A stretch of 64,000 nucleotides of DNA from Muriicola soli (GTDB lineage: Bacteria; Bacteroidota; Bacteroidia; Flavobacteriales; Flavobacteriaceae), in the NCBI RefSeq assembly GCF_004139715.1, contig NZ_CP035544.1, positions 2,228,501-2,292,500 of the forward strand, written 5' to 3'. A program made the position numbers and the translations under genes. Of this stretch, positions 18,782-27,874 are shown one piece after another. How positions within the stretch are numbered: the stretch's first letter is position 1; every line of letters begins with the position of its first letter. The notes under the pieces are model-generated. The model saw only the letters and a list, made by a program, of their open reading frames with translations. It was not told the DNA's origin and did not search any database.

Positions 18782-19612
18782 TTGGAACAGAAAATCAACA
18801 TACATGAGACCGCTTTTGTCACAGCTGCATTCAGGGCCGGAGACCCTGTTCTGAGCATGGATCCTTTTGCCAATCTATGGGCCAATGAGGCCGCCAATGA
18901 ACATGCCCAACGTTATAGCAGGGCGGTTTCGTCCTATGAAGCTTTGGCGCATCGCCTGCGAAATAGATACTTTTACGATACGTTTAAGACCTTGATCAAA
19001 GAAAATAAAATTGAGGTACTGATGAATTTTGGATGTGGCTTTAGCATGTATCCCTTTATCCTCGATCCTGCTGTCCTGTATGTGGAAATTGACACTGAGG
19101 ATGTCATTCTTTTTAAACAAGAAAAAACCACCCAATTGCAAGATGAGGGAGTGCTTCCCTATAGAGACATCCAATTTGTTTCTGCGAACTTCAATGCACC
19201 TTTTTTAGATGAACTTTACCAAAGTCTGTCGCCAATTTGTAAGGGTAAAAAAACTTTTATATTGATCGAGGGGGTGTTGTTTTTTTTGGGAACAGATGAT
19301 ACCACCAGACTATTTCAACTCTTCAGCCGACTACAAAATGCAAATGATTTTGTGGGAAGTGTTTCTTTTCAACCCTCACTTGAAAAGCAGAAAGTATTTA
19401 AACGACTTATCGAATTTGTTGAAGTCAATCTTGAAAAAAATCAGCAATTTAATTATCAAACCGTGCCGGATAATTTTTATGTATCTACAGAAGGATACGA
19501 ACTCATTGATCACCAGGATACCATAAGTCTGGCTGCCTGTTACAAGCCAGATATAACTTTGGCAAAAGAAGAAATACTCAATGAACATATGTACCTTCTT
19601 CAAAAACATTGA
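18782..19612 (+). CDS. Class I SAM-dependent methyltransferase, leucine-carboxyl-methyltransferase type
   Basis: A protein of about 276 residues resembling the LCM family (leucine carboxyl methyltransferase superfamily). Visible motifs are a SAM loop VLMNFGCGFSMYPF, an acidic YVEIDTEDVILFKQE after beta 2, and LIEGVLFFL. No ATG fits the start: TTG at 18782 gives MEQKINIHETAFVTAAFR, and TTG at 18764 adds six residues. The substrate is unknown; relatives methylate carboxylates or polyketide-type acids. It is followed 12 bases later by a cupin and then an SDR gene, probably one operon. Confidence 0.75.
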   Translation: MEQKINIHETAFVTAAFRAGDPVLSMDPFANLWANEAANEHAQRYSRAVSSYEALAHRLRNRYFYDTFKTLIKENKIEVLMNFGCGFSMYPFILDPAVLYVEIDTEDVILFKQEKTTQLQDEGVLPYRDIQFVSANFNAPFLDELYQSLSPICKGKKTFILIEGVLFFLGTDDTTRLFQLFSRLQNANDFVGSVSFQPSLEKQKVFKRLIEFVEVNLEKNQQFNYQTVPDNFYVSTEGYELIDHQDTISLAACYKPDITLAKEEILNEHMYLLQKH

Positions 19613-19624
19613 AACCATTTTAGA

Positions 19625-19942
19625 ATGAAAATTCACTTAGATAATATTGCGCCAAGAGAGATCATACCGGGTTACCTGGGTAAAATGATACACGGGCAAA
19701 AAATGACCCTGGTTTACTGGGAGGTTACCCAAAATGCGGAAGTTCCCGAACACGCACATGAAAATGAACAAATCATGCAGGTTTTGGAAGGGGAATTTGA
19801 ATTTACCGTAGACGGAAGTACTGCGATCTACAAGGCCGGAGAACTTGTTATTATTCCGCCGAATGTCCTCCATAAAGGGAGAGCTTTAACCCACTGCCGA
19901 CTTATGGATGTGTTTAGCCCGGTAAGGGATGCTTATAAATAA
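19625..19942 (+). CDS. Small cupin-domain protein
   Basis: A 105-residue single-domain cupin. Motif 1 is PEHAHENEQIMQVLEGEFEF, supplying two His and a Glu for metal binding, and motif 2 is GELVIIPPNVLHKGRAL with the last His. Such proteins bind a divalent metal and act as small dioxygenases, isomerases or ligand sensors; the sequence alone does not decide. It sits between a methyltransferase and an SDR gene, with six bases to the latter. Confidence 0.88.
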   Translation: MKIHLDNIAPREIIPGYLGKMIHGQKMTLVYWEVTQNAEVPEHAHENEQIMQVLEGEFEFTVDGSTAIYKAGELVIIPPNVLHKGRALTHCRLMDVFSPVRDAYK

Positions 19943-19948
19943 AAAGAT

Positions 19949-20737
19949 ATGCTGATCAATCTGATAGGAAAGAATGCCCTTGTAGGAGGCAGTAGCAGGG
20001 GAATAGGTCTTGGTATAGCCAAGCAGTTAGCCCAAAGTGGTGCCAGTGTTACACTGATGGCCAGGCGGGAAGAGCAACTTAGGGAAATTGTTGCTAGCCT
20101 TGAGACATCATCACCTGAACAAAACCATCAATATCTGGTGGTGGATTTTAATGATTACAAAAAATATAAAGCAATCCTGAAGGGATACTTCGCCGCGAAT
20201 ACCGTGGACATACTCATCAACAATACGCAGGGACCAAAGGCAGGAACACCTCTTGAGATGGAAGTAGAGGACTATCAGCAAGCCTTTGATACCATGTTTA
20301 AAACTGTAGCCTTTACCACTCAGTTGGCCGTAGAACAAATGAAAGCGAGGAAGTGGGGCAGAATTATTAATGTCACCTCTGTATCTGTGAAGGAACCTTT
20401 ATCTTATCTGGTATTATCTAATACGATCAGAGCTGCGGTGGTTGCTTGGGCGAAAAGTCTGGCTACTGAGGTGGGATCTTATCAAATTACCGCAAATAAT
20501 ATACTTACCGGATATTTTGACACGGAACGATTAAAGGAACTCAATCAAAAAAAGGCTGAACAACACCAAATAGAAACCAGCGAAGTACGAGACAATATGA
20601 TCGATAACGTCCCCTTAAAAAGATTGGGGAAACCAGAGGAATACGGCTATCTGGTTGCTTTTCTCGCTTCAGAACAAGCTGCGTATATCAACGGAGCAAA
20701 TATCCCGATAGATGGAGGTTTGTTAAAGTCCTTGTAA
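19949..20737 (+). CDS. Atypical short-chain dehydrogenase/reductase lacking the YxxxK pair
   Basis: A 262-residue SDR-fold protein. The dinucleotide loop is VGGSSRGIGLGIA and the NNTQG segment replaces the usual NNAG. The catalytic region reads INVTSVSVKEPLSYLVLSNTIRAAV: Ser is present, but the positions normally held by Tyr and Lys (YxxxK) are Leu and Asn. The C-terminal YINGANIPIDGGLLKSL is typical of 3-oxoacyl-ACP-reductase-like SDRs. A known subgroup of reductase-like SDRs has such substitutions, so the protein may bind NADPH without classical reduction. It ends the methyltransferase-cupin-SDR cluster. Confidence 0.85.
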   Translation: MLINLIGKNALVGGSSRGIGLGIAKQLAQSGASVTLMARREEQLREIVASLETSSPEQNHQYLVVDFNDYKKYKAILKGYFAANTVDILINNTQGPKAGTPLEMEVEDYQQAFDTMFKTVAFTTQLAVEQMKARKWGRIINVTSVSVKEPLSYLVLSNTIRAAVVAWAKSLATEVGSYQITANNILTGYFDTERLKELNQKKAEQHQIETSEVRDNMIDNVPLKRLGKPEEYGYLVAFLASEQAAYINGANIPIDGGLLKSL

Positions 20738-20781
20738 GAAGGGACGTTGCCTGACTGTTTTTCCAATTAGGGCCTGAAAAT

Positions 20782-20797
20782 CTCCGTTAGTACGGAG
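20782..20797 (-). terminator. Weak hairpin at the end of the DUF4136 gene
   Basis: CTCCGT (20782-20787) pairs with ACGGAG (20792-20797) around a four-base loop that includes the stop codon of the reverse-strand gene. Only four T follow on that strand, so it is at best a weak terminator. Confidence 0.35.
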
Positions 20798-21302
20798 GAT
20801 ACTTAGACAATATTTTAATGGCTATTTGCCTTAACAAGCGTTCCCTTTCAATGGGTGTGGCATTTTCGCGATAACTACTGCTACAGATGGCCTGCCAGAA
20901 TAGAATATCCCGCTGACTATCGATAAAATCGAATAAAATCTCACGTTCACTAGATGATCTGCCCAGGGGCAATCCAATACTTACTCCTCCGCCAACATTC
21001 CGGCCACCCCCGCCTATTCCTACGCCAACATTACTGTTTTGAGGAAGGGCAAATTCTCTGGATTCGATATTGATAAAAAAATCAGGTTCTTCCGAAGATT
21101 TGTACCCTTTGGAGACAAGAATGGAGTCGAGAGCCATTAACAGCCGCCGGGTATCCAATTCACTTAAGCCCGTCTGCATGTCCGGATAGTAATTGTAAGT
21201 CTGAAAGCTACTAAAATCTGTTTGGGCGTCATAGTCATAGTCTACCTTCAGCGAAGAGCAGGCACAGAACAATATGAGCAAGATGTACAGCCAGTGTTTC
21301 AT
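20787..21302 (-). CDS. DUF4136-type lipoprotein
   Basis: A 171-residue predicted lipoprotein with Cys15 in LILFCACSSLK. The mature part starts VDYDYDAQTDFSSFQTYNYYP, typical of DUF4136, and contains a Gly-rich GVGIGGGGRNVGGGVSIGLPLG stretch and a C-terminal helix RLLRQIAIKILSKYPP. The family's function is unknown; it is envelope-associated. The gene is single, convergent with the SDR gene and separate from obgE. Confidence 0.85.
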   Translation of the reverse strand: MKHWLYILLILFCACSSLKVDYDYDAQTDFSSFQTYNYYPDMQTGLSELDTRRLLMALDSILVSKGYKSSEEPDFFINIESREFALPQNSNVGVGIGGGGRNVGGGVSIGLPLGRSSSEREILFDFIDSQRDILFWQAICSSSYRENATPIERERLLRQIAIKILSKYPPY

Positions 21303-21413
21303 GAATATAGCACTTGGGGTTCCTGAATAGTTTAAGAGGTATTAGACCCTAAAATTAAATAGCCGCTACTCTAAATTACGGAAATTCAGAAAGTTCAGGA
21401 AGAGAATGAAAGC

Positions 21414-22415
21414 TTATTCGTTTAACAGACCCCAGAGGGTGTCTTTAAGCTGCTGTAGTCCAAACTGCGAAACGGAAGATATAAAGGTAAAAGGGACTTC
21501 CTTAAGATCCTTTTTTACTTCTTTCCTCATTTCCTCCATCAATTCTTCATCGAGAAGATCGGCTTTGGATATGGCAACCAATCGGTCTTTATCGAGCAAT
21601 TCGGGATTGTAGTTCTTAAGCTCATTTAATAGGATCATGTATTCCTGGGAAACATCGGTACTATCGGCAGGGATAAGAAATAAAAGAATGGAATTTCGCT
21701 CAATATGCCGAAGAAAATAATGCCCAAGGCCTTTTCCTTCCGCTGCCCCTTCAATGATCCCGGGGATATCGGCCATTACAAAACTCTTAAATTCGCGATA
21801 CTTCACTATCCCCAGATTGGGCTTTAAGGTGGTAAAGGGATAGTCGGCAATTTTAGGCTTTGCCGACGTCAGCACCGATAGTAAGGTAGACTTCCCTGCA
21901 TTGGGAAAACCTACCAGACCTACATCGGCCAGGACTTTTAGCTCTAGAGTGATATCTCTTTCCTGTCCCGGTATTCCGGGTTGTGCGTATCTGGGGGTCT
22001 GATTGGTAGAGGTTTTAAAGTGCCAGTTTCCACGTCCTCCCATTCCGCCCTCAACAATCTTTTCTTCTTGTCCGTTCTCTGTAATCTCCATCAAAACTTC
22101 CCCGGTCAATGAATCCTTGACTACAGTTCCCAATGGGACTTCCAGGTAGACGTCCGCCCCATCAGCCCCTGAACTCCTGTTCTTACTGCCGTGTTCGCCA
22201 TGACCTGCCTTAAAATGTCTTTTAAACTTAAAATGAAGTAATGTCCATAGACTTTCGTTTCCTTTGAGAATGACGTGACCTCCGCGACCGCCATCTCCCC
22301 CATCTGGACCGCCTTTTGGAACATACTTTTCCCTGTGCAGGTGTGTAGAGCCCTTTCCACCATTTCCGGAGGCGACATGTACCTTGACGTAATCAACAAA
22401 ATTTCCTTCAGTCAT
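21414..22415 (-). CDS. obgE: GTPase Obg (CgtA)
   Basis: A 333-residue essential GTPase linked to late large-subunit ribosome assembly and stress control. The Gly-rich Obg fold fills residues 1-158 ([19 protein letters not shown]). The G domain follows with P-loop GFPNAGKS (169-176), switch motif [16 protein letters not shown] and [11 protein letters not shown]. The variable C-terminal tail of many Obg proteins is short. It lies about 50 bases downstream of the hpt-adk fusion on the same strand, an arrangement (adk-obg) common in Bacteroidota. Confidence 0.96.
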   Translation of the reverse strand: MTEGNFVDYVKVHVASGNGGKGSTHLHREKYVPKGGPDGGDGGRGGHVILKGNESLWTLLHFKFKRHFKAGHGEHGSKNRSSGADGADVYLEVPLGTVVKDSLTGEVLMEITENGQEEKIVEGGMGGRGNWHFKTSTNQTPRYAQPGIPGQERDITLELKVLADVGLVGFPNAGKSTLLSVLTSAKPKIADYPFTTLKPNLGIVKYREFKSFVMADIPGIIEGAAEGKGLGHYFLRHIERNSILLFLIPADSTDVSQEYMILLNELKNYNPELLDKDRLVAISKADLLDEELMEEMRKEVKKDLKEVPFTFISSVSQFGLQQLKDTLWGLLNE

Positions 22416-22466
22416 ATGGTAAAGTGATAGTCTTTAAGGGATTCTTTAGTGATGCGGACCAGCTTA

Positions 22467-23588
22467 TTAAATCGTCTCTATAACCTTTGAAAGGCGTTCC
22501 GTAATTTCTTCAATATCACCAATTCCGTTTACACTGTGGAATTTGCCTTGGGCCTCATAGTATTCCCTTAACGGCGCTGTTTTTTGATTGTATTCTTCAA
22601 ATCTGTTCCTGATTTTTCCTTCATCCTGATCATCAGGACGACCGCTGCTTTTACCGCGTTCCAGAAGCCTATTTATTAGCACTTCGTCTTTAGCTTCCAG
22701 AGCAATGGTTCCGTGTATTTTCATGTCCTTGGAGTCCATAAAATTATCCAGTGCCTCAGCCTGGGCTGTTGTACGTGGAAAACCATCAAAAATAAACCCA
22801 CTGGCTTCGGGGTTTTTTTCAACCTCATCCTTTAGCATACTTATGGTGACCTCATCAGGAACGAGATCTCCCTTATCCATATAGGATTTGGCCAATTGCC
22901 CCAGCTTTGTATTGTTTTTGATGTTATAGCGAAATACATCTCCTGTAGAAATATGCTTCAGGTTGTATTTTTCCTTTAAATATCCTGCCTGGGTTCCTTT
23001 TCCGGCTCCGGGCTTCCCGAATAAAACGAGGTTGATCATATGAGCTTGGTTAATTTGATAAACTTGTTTGAGGTTTCTTCCTTGTTCCTGATAATCCAGG
23101 CCGTATCCCACTATAAATTTATCCGGGATCTTTATCCCGAAATAGTCTATGGTATATTCCCCATTATAGACCTCCGATTTAAAAAACAAACTGGCAATCT
23201 TGAAATTCTTAACATTGGTATTGGAGAAGATGTGCACCAGTTCCTGCAGTGTTCTTCCGGTATCAATTATATCCTCCAGAATAATCACACTTCGACCTTC
23301 AATATTATCGGGTACATCTAAAAGAGTTTCCACAATACCGGTGGAGGTAAGGCCCCTGTAAGAACTCAATTTCACAAAGGAAACTTCGCAAGGATATGGA
23401 TAGAATTTTAGAAAATCGGACACGAACATAAAGGCGCCATTTAAAACTCCCACAAAGACCGGGACCTCGTCCTTGTAATCTGCTGCTATTTCCCTGGCAA
23501 CCTTTTCTACTGCATTGAGAATTTCTTTTTCCGTCAGGAAAAGTTCGAAATTCTTATCGTGGATTTTTATAGTTTTATTCTTAACCAT
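22467..23588 (-). CDS. Fused hypoxanthine phosphoribosyltransferase-adenylate kinase
   Basis: One uninterrupted 373-residue frame joins two purine enzymes. Residues 1 to about 176 are Hpt: VGVLNGAFMFVSDFL, SSYRGLTSTG, the PRPP loop VIILEDIIDTGRTL (about 101-114) and GYGLDYQEQGRNL. Residues 184-373 are Adk: MINLVLFGKPGAGKGTQ, STGDVFRYNI, FIFDGFPRT, and a short Cys-free LID (RGKSSGRPDDQDEGKIRNRFEEY). The linker is only about seven residues (VYQINQAH). Met184 (ATG at 23039) could also serve as an internal start giving free Adk. Hpt makes IMP/GMP from bases; Adk balances AMP, ADP and ATP. Confidence 0.93.
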   Translation of the reverse strand: MVKNKTIKIHDKNFELFLTEKEILNAVEKVAREIAADYKDEVPVFVGVLNGAFMFVSDFLKFYPYPCEVSFVKLSSYRGLTSTGIVETLLDVPDNIEGRSVIILEDIIDTGRTLQELVHIFSNTNVKNFKIASLFFKSEVYNGEYTIDYFGIKIPDKFIVGYGLDYQEQGRNLKQVYQINQAHMINLVLFGKPGAGKGTQAGYLKEKYNLKHISTGDVFRYNIKNNTKLGQLAKSYMDKGDLVPDEVTISMLKDEVEKNPEASGFIFDGFPRTTAQAEALDNFMDSKDMKIHGTIALEAKDEVLINRLLERGKSSGRPDDQDEGKIRNRFEEYNQKTAPLREYYEAQGKFHSVNGIGDIEEITERLSKVIETI

Positions 23589-23686
23589 AAGGAGGGCAAA
23601 TATAGCATTTTGAAATCTCTTTTTAAGGGCGCTAGCCTTGGTTTATGAGATTAAGATGTATTTTTGTCAAAACCTCTTCAAAATAC

Positions 23687-24868
23687 ATGTCTACATCTTC
23701 TGATACAAGCTATTTTTCTTCATCATTCACCCTTGGTATTTTAGGAGGAGGGCAGCTTGGTAAAATGCTGCTTTACGAAACGCGCAAGTGGGACATCACC
23801 ACTAAGGTAATGGACCCTTCAAAAGATGCTCCTTGCCGCCTGGCTTGTAATGAATTCATTCACGGCGATTTAATGGACCACCAGACGGTTTACAAATTTG
23901 GGAAAAATGTGGATGTTCTTACCATAGAAATTGAAAATGTCAATATTGATGCTTTGGAGCAGTTGGAAGAAGAAGGTGTACGAGTCTATCCAACTCCCAG
24001 GGAACTCAGGCTCATACAAAACAAGATCACCCAGAAATTATTCTATGTGGATCACGGTATTCCCACAGCCGACTTTTCGCGTTTCGCATATACCAGTGAG
24101 ATTCAGGAAAGCATAAGCAATGGGGGGTTGCATCTGCCCATCGTTTGGAAGAGTGCACAATTTGGTTATGACGGACAGGGCGTGAAAATTATCCGGGAGA
24201 TCTCTGATCTGAAAGGTCTGCCTAATGTGGAATGCCTGGCAGAAGAACTGATTCCCTTTAAGACAGAATTAGCGGTGATCGTGGCCAGAAACGCCGGTGG
24301 AAGCGGTGTAAACTATCCGGTAGTGGAAATGGAATTTCACCCTGAGGCCAACCAGGTAGAATACGTATTGTGTCCGGCCCGAATTGATGATAAGATTGCT
24401 AAAAAAGCCATAAAAACAGCCCTTAAAGTTTCGGAAGAATTACAGCATGTAGGTTTGCTGGCCGTGGAAATGTTTTTAACCCAGGAAGACGAGGTCCTTG
24501 TCAATGAAGTAGCACCAAGACCTCATAACAGCGGTCATTACAGTATAGAGGCCAGTTACACCAACCAATTTGAGCAACACCTGCGTTGTATTCTCGGCCT
24601 CCCACTTGGGAATACTGAAAGCAAGGTAGCAGGGGTTATGGTCAACCTTGTGGGCGCCGAAGGCCATGAAGGTGAAGTTTATTATGAAAACATAGAACAA
24701 ATTCTCGATCTTCGGGGAGTAACACCGCATATTTACGGAAAGTCCCTAACACGTCCCTTCAGAAAGATGGGACATGTAACTATCGTAAATGAAGATATGC
24801 AGGAAGCCAGGAAAATTGCCGCAGAGGTAAAACAAACGATCAACGTAATTAGTAAAAAGAAAGTATGA
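23687..24868 (+). CDS. purK: N5-carboxyaminoimidazole ribonucleotide synthase
   Basis: A 393-residue ATP-grasp enzyme that carboxylates AIR to N5-CAIR in purine synthesis. The preATP-grasp domain begins FTLGILGGGQLGKMLLYETRKW. ATP-grasp signatures include WKSAQFGYDGQGVK and NEVAPRPHNSGHYSIEA. I prefer the ATG at 23687 (MSTSSDTSYFSSSFTLG); an ATG at 23645 would add 14 residues. The stop overlaps the purE start by four bases (ATGA), so the two consecutive pathway enzymes are translationally coupled. The frame is intact across a run of six G near 24122. Confidence 0.96.
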   Translation: MSTSSDTSYFSSSFTLGILGGGQLGKMLLYETRKWDITTKVMDPSKDAPCRLACNEFIHGDLMDHQTVYKFGKNVDVLTIEIENVNIDALEQLEEEGVRVYPTPRELRLIQNKITQKLFYVDHGIPTADFSRFAYTSEIQESISNGGLHLPIVWKSAQFGYDGQGVKIIREISDLKGLPNVECLAEELIPFKTELAVIVARNAGGSGVNYPVVEMEFHPEANQVEYVLCPARIDDKIAKKAIKTALKVSEELQHVGLLAVEMFLTQEDEVLVNEVAPRPHNSGHYSIEASYTNQFEQHLRCILGLPLGNTESKVAGVMVNLVGAEGHEGEVYYENIEQILDLRGVTPHIYGKSLTRPFRKMGHVTIVNEDMQEARKIAAEVKQTINVISKKKV

Positions 24869-25320
24869 GCAAAGTTGCCATTGTCATGGGGAGTACCAGC
24901 GATCTTCCTGTCATGCAGGAAGCTGTGGATATCTTAAAAGGCTTTGATTTGGAAGTAATGGTCGACATCATCTCGGCACACCGGACCCCGGAAAAACTTT
25001 TTGAATTTGGAAAAACAGCCCACACCGAAGGATTTTCAGTGATCATTGCCGGTGCGGGTGGCGCAGCTCATTTACCGGGTATGCTGGCCTCCTTATCACC
25101 TCTCCCTGTTATTGGAGTCCCAATTAAAAGCAGTAATTCCATAGACGGCTGGGATTCTGTTCTTTCTATCCTTCAAATGCCTGGAGGAGTTCCCGTGGCT
25201 ACGGTTGCCCTGAACGGGGCAAAAAATGCGGGAATATTAGCGGCCCAGATCATTGGTTGTCAGGATTCCTGTGTCCTGGATAAAGTTGTACTCTACAAAA
25301 AGGTCTCAAAGAAAAAGTGA
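24865..25320 (+). CDS. purE: N5-carboxyaminoimidazole ribonucleotide mutase
   Basis: A 151-residue class I PurE that converts N5-CAIR to CAIR. The signature IVMGSTSDLPVMQEA (substrate phosphate loop), the catalytic-His segment ISAHRTPEKLFEF, and AGAGGAAHLPGMLASLSPLPVIGVP are all present. It is coupled to purK by a four-base overlap. Confidence 0.97.
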   Translation: MSKVAIVMGSTSDLPVMQEAVDILKGFDLEVMVDIISAHRTPEKLFEFGKTAHTEGFSVIIAGAGGAAHLPGMLASLSPLPVIGVPIKSSNSIDGWDSVLSILQMPGGVPVATVALNGAKNAGILAAQIIGCQDSCVLDKVVLYKKVSKKK

Positions 25321-25420
25321 TCAAAGGGGCAAAAGAAGTAAGGAAAGGGTGAAAAACAGCTGGTCTTCGTTATAAAATCTACCCCCCTTTACCGATGTTT
25401 GAAATAAATTTAACGACTAC

Positions 25421-27451
25421 ATGAAAAACGTATTGCTCGAGCCGTTTGATCTGGCTCCTTTTAGTTCAATAACCCCAAGTCATTTTAAACCCGCCTTTGA
25501 ACAAGCCTTACAACAGGCTCGTTTGGAAATCGATGCGATCGTAGCTTCTGAAGCCGAACCGACATTTAAAAATACGATAGAAGCACTTGAGTTTGCCGGG
25601 GCCCACCTGGACAGGCTTTCCTCTCTGTTTTTTAACCTTAACTCCGCTGAGACCAATGAAGAAATCCAGGCTCTCGCCCAGGAAATTTCTCCCATGCTTA
25701 CCGGGTTTAGCAATGATATAGCCCTTAATCAGACCCTTTTTAAAAGAGTTGCTGCTGTTTATGAAGTGAAAGATTCCTCAGGACTCAATGCAGAACAGTT
25801 AATGTTATTGGACAAAAAATACAAGTACTTCAGCAGAAACGGAGCTCATCTGCCAGAGGATAAAAAAACTCGTCTCCGGGCAATCGACAAGGAACTGGCT
25901 CAATTGAAACTCACCTTTGGGGAACACGTATTGGCCGAGACCAACAAATTTGAAATGCATCTGACCAAGGAGGAAGAGGTTGATGGATTGCCTGATGGGG
26001 CTAAAGAAGCTGCTGCCCAACTGGCCTCCTCAAAGGGAAAAGAAGGATGGATAATCACCCTCAATTATCCAAGTTATGTCCCCTTTATGACTTATGCAAA
26101 AAACCGAAAACTCCGAAAAAAACTAGCGATTGCTTTCGGTAGTAAGGGCTTCCATAAAGATGAATTAGACAATCAGGGATTGGTCCTTCAAATTGCCCGT
26201 CTGAGATACGAAAGGGCAAGGCTGCTGGGGTACAACACCCATGCCCATTACGTATTGGAAGAGCGCATGGCAGAAACGCCGGATAAGGTATTGGCTTTTC
26301 TCAAGGAACTCCAGGAAAAAGCAATACCGGCTGCCCTTAGGGAATTATCGGAATTGCAACAGTTTGCCAGAGAACTGGATGGAATAGATACTCTGGAAAA
26401 ATGGGATAGTAGTTATTACAGTGAAAAACTAAAGCAAAAACGATTCGACCTTGACGACGAAAAGCTGAAGCCTTATTTTAAACTGGAAAACGTCATAAAA
26501 GGTGTTTTCGATATTTCCGGGGAATTGTACGGAATTCAATTCGAAGAAGTATCAGATATTGATACCTACCATGAAGATGTTAGGACCTTTAAAGTCAAGG
26601 ACCAGAATGGGCAATTGCTGTCAGTATTTTATGCCGATTTTCATCCCAGACCGGGGAAGCGAGGAGGAGCCTGGATGACCTCGTATAAACCCCAATACAA
26701 AAGAGAAGGAGGAAATGAAAGACCGCATATTTCAATAGTTTGCAATTTTACCAAGGCCACTAAATCCAAACCGTCTTTACTGACGTTTAACGAGGTTACT
26801 ACTTTATTTCATGAATTCGGGCATGCACTTCACGGGATGCTTGCCAACACCTCTTATCCCAGCCTTTCAGGGACATCAGTCTATTGGGATTTTGTAGAGT
26901 TACCCAGCCAGATTATGGAAAACTGGTGTTTTGAAAGAGAAGCATTGGAACGATTTGCCACCCACTACAAGACCGGGGAAGTCCTTCCCATGGAAATGAT
27001 TGAAAAAATTAAGGAATCCTCTAATTTCCTCGAGGGAATGGCTACACTCAGACAATTGAGTTTTGGCTTTCTCGACATGGCATGGCATGCTGAAGATCCT
27101 TCCGGGGTAGATTCTGTAAAGGCCTACGAACAAAAAGCTTTCGAAGATACTCAGCTCTTTGCCGATATTCCGGAAACTTGTATGAGTACGGCATTTTCAC
27201 ATATTTTCCAGGGAGGTTATTCTGCGGGATATTACAGTTACAAATGGGCTGAAGTCCTGGATGCTGATGCCTTTGCCTATTTTAAGGAAAAAGGGGTTTT
27301 TAATAAAGCCGTAGCTGCAAAATTCAGGGAGAATATTTTGAGTAAAGGGGGTACAGAAAAACCAATGGAACTTTACAAAAAATTCAGGGGAAGTGAACCC
27401 AAGCTCGACGCCTTGCTCAAAAGGGCAGGTTTAATAAAGAAATCGGCTTAA
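25421..27451 (+). CDS. M3-family zinc oligopeptidase (peptidyl-dipeptidase Dcp/oligopeptidase A type)
   Basis: A 676-residue thimet-type metallopeptidase. The zinc motif HEFGHALHG places His464, Glu465 and His468, and downstream WDFVELPSQIMENWCFE supplies the third ligand region. The C-terminal HIFQGGYSAGYYSYKWAEVLDADAF is diagnostic for M3 enzymes. The length matches PrlC and Dcp (about 680). No signal peptide is visible, so it is probably cytosolic, degrading short peptides. It overlaps the convergent rhodanese gene by four bases. Confidence 0.93.
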   Translation: MKNVLLEPFDLAPFSSITPSHFKPAFEQALQQARLEIDAIVASEAEPTFKNTIEALEFAGAHLDRLSSLFFNLNSAETNEEIQALAQEISPMLTGFSNDIALNQTLFKRVAAVYEVKDSSGLNAEQLMLLDKKYKYFSRNGAHLPEDKKTRLRAIDKELAQLKLTFGEHVLAETNKFEMHLTKEEEVDGLPDGAKEAAAQLASSKGKEGWIITLNYPSYVPFMTYAKNRKLRKKLAIAFGSKGFHKDELDNQGLVLQIARLRYERARLLGYNTHAHYVLEERMAETPDKVLAFLKELQEKAIPAALRELSELQQFARELDGIDTLEKWDSSYYSEKLKQKRFDLDDEKLKPYFKLENVIKGVFDISGELYGIQFEEVSDIDTYHEDVRTFKVKDQNGQLLSVFYADFHPRPGKRGGAWMTSYKPQYKREGGNERPHISIVCNFTKATKSKPSLLTFNEVTTLFHEFGHALHGMLANTSYPSLSGTSVYWDFVELPSQIMENWCFEREALERFATHYKTGEVLPMEMIEKIKESSNFLEGMATLRQLSFGFLDMAWHAEDPSGVDSVKAYEQKAFEDTQLFADIPETCMSTAFSHIFQGGYSAGYYSYKWAEVLDADAFAYFKEKGVFNKAVAAKFRENILSKGGTEKPMELYKKFRGSEPKLDALLKRAGLIKKSA

Positions 27452-27804
27452 TTCTCCGGGTTTTCCATCCATGCTCCATAACCTCCAGTGAGGTCTATAG
27501 CCTTAAATCCCAGAGAGTCCAGAACCGCACGTGCCTTGGCACTCCGTCCTCCTTTCTGGCAATACACATAGACAGTTTTCTCTTTCTCCAAAACGGCTAC
27601 TTGCTCCGTAAAATCATCGTCAAACCAGTTGATGTTGATTGCATTTTCCAGATGTCCCGCCTCGAATTCTTCAGGGGTTCGTACATCCAATAAGGTGTAG
27701 TTCTGCAGGTCTACTTGACTGAACTCATTGATCGGAAGTTGATGAGCATCTTTGCAGCTGCCGGCGAGGAACAATAGAACGAATAGGCTTAAGTAAATTT
27801 TCAC
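27448..27804 (-). CDS. Rhodanese-domain lipoprotein
   Basis: A single rhodanese domain on a lipoprotein of about 118 residues. I start at GTG 27804, giving MKIYLSLFVLLFLAGSCKD with a clean lipobox; the ATG at 27843 would place 13 charged residues before the hydrophobic core. The domain contains LLDVRTPEEFEAGHLENAINI and the active-site Cys in YVYCQKGGRSAKA, ending with LTGGYGAWMEN. It could transfer sulfur or act in periplasmic redox chemistry. It diverges from the ECF sigma gene. Confidence 0.85.
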   Translation of the reverse strand: MKIYLSLFVLLFLAGSCKDAHQLPINEFSQVDLQNYTLLDVRTPEEFEAGHLENAININWFDDDFTEQVAVLEKEKTVYVYCQKGGRSAKARAVLDSLGFKAIDLTGGYGAWMENPEN

Positions 27805-27874
27805 CTCTGTGTCATTTCTCCCAAATGTACTTTTTTTCTTCAAAATCCCTTACTTTTATAAGGTATAAAACGCT

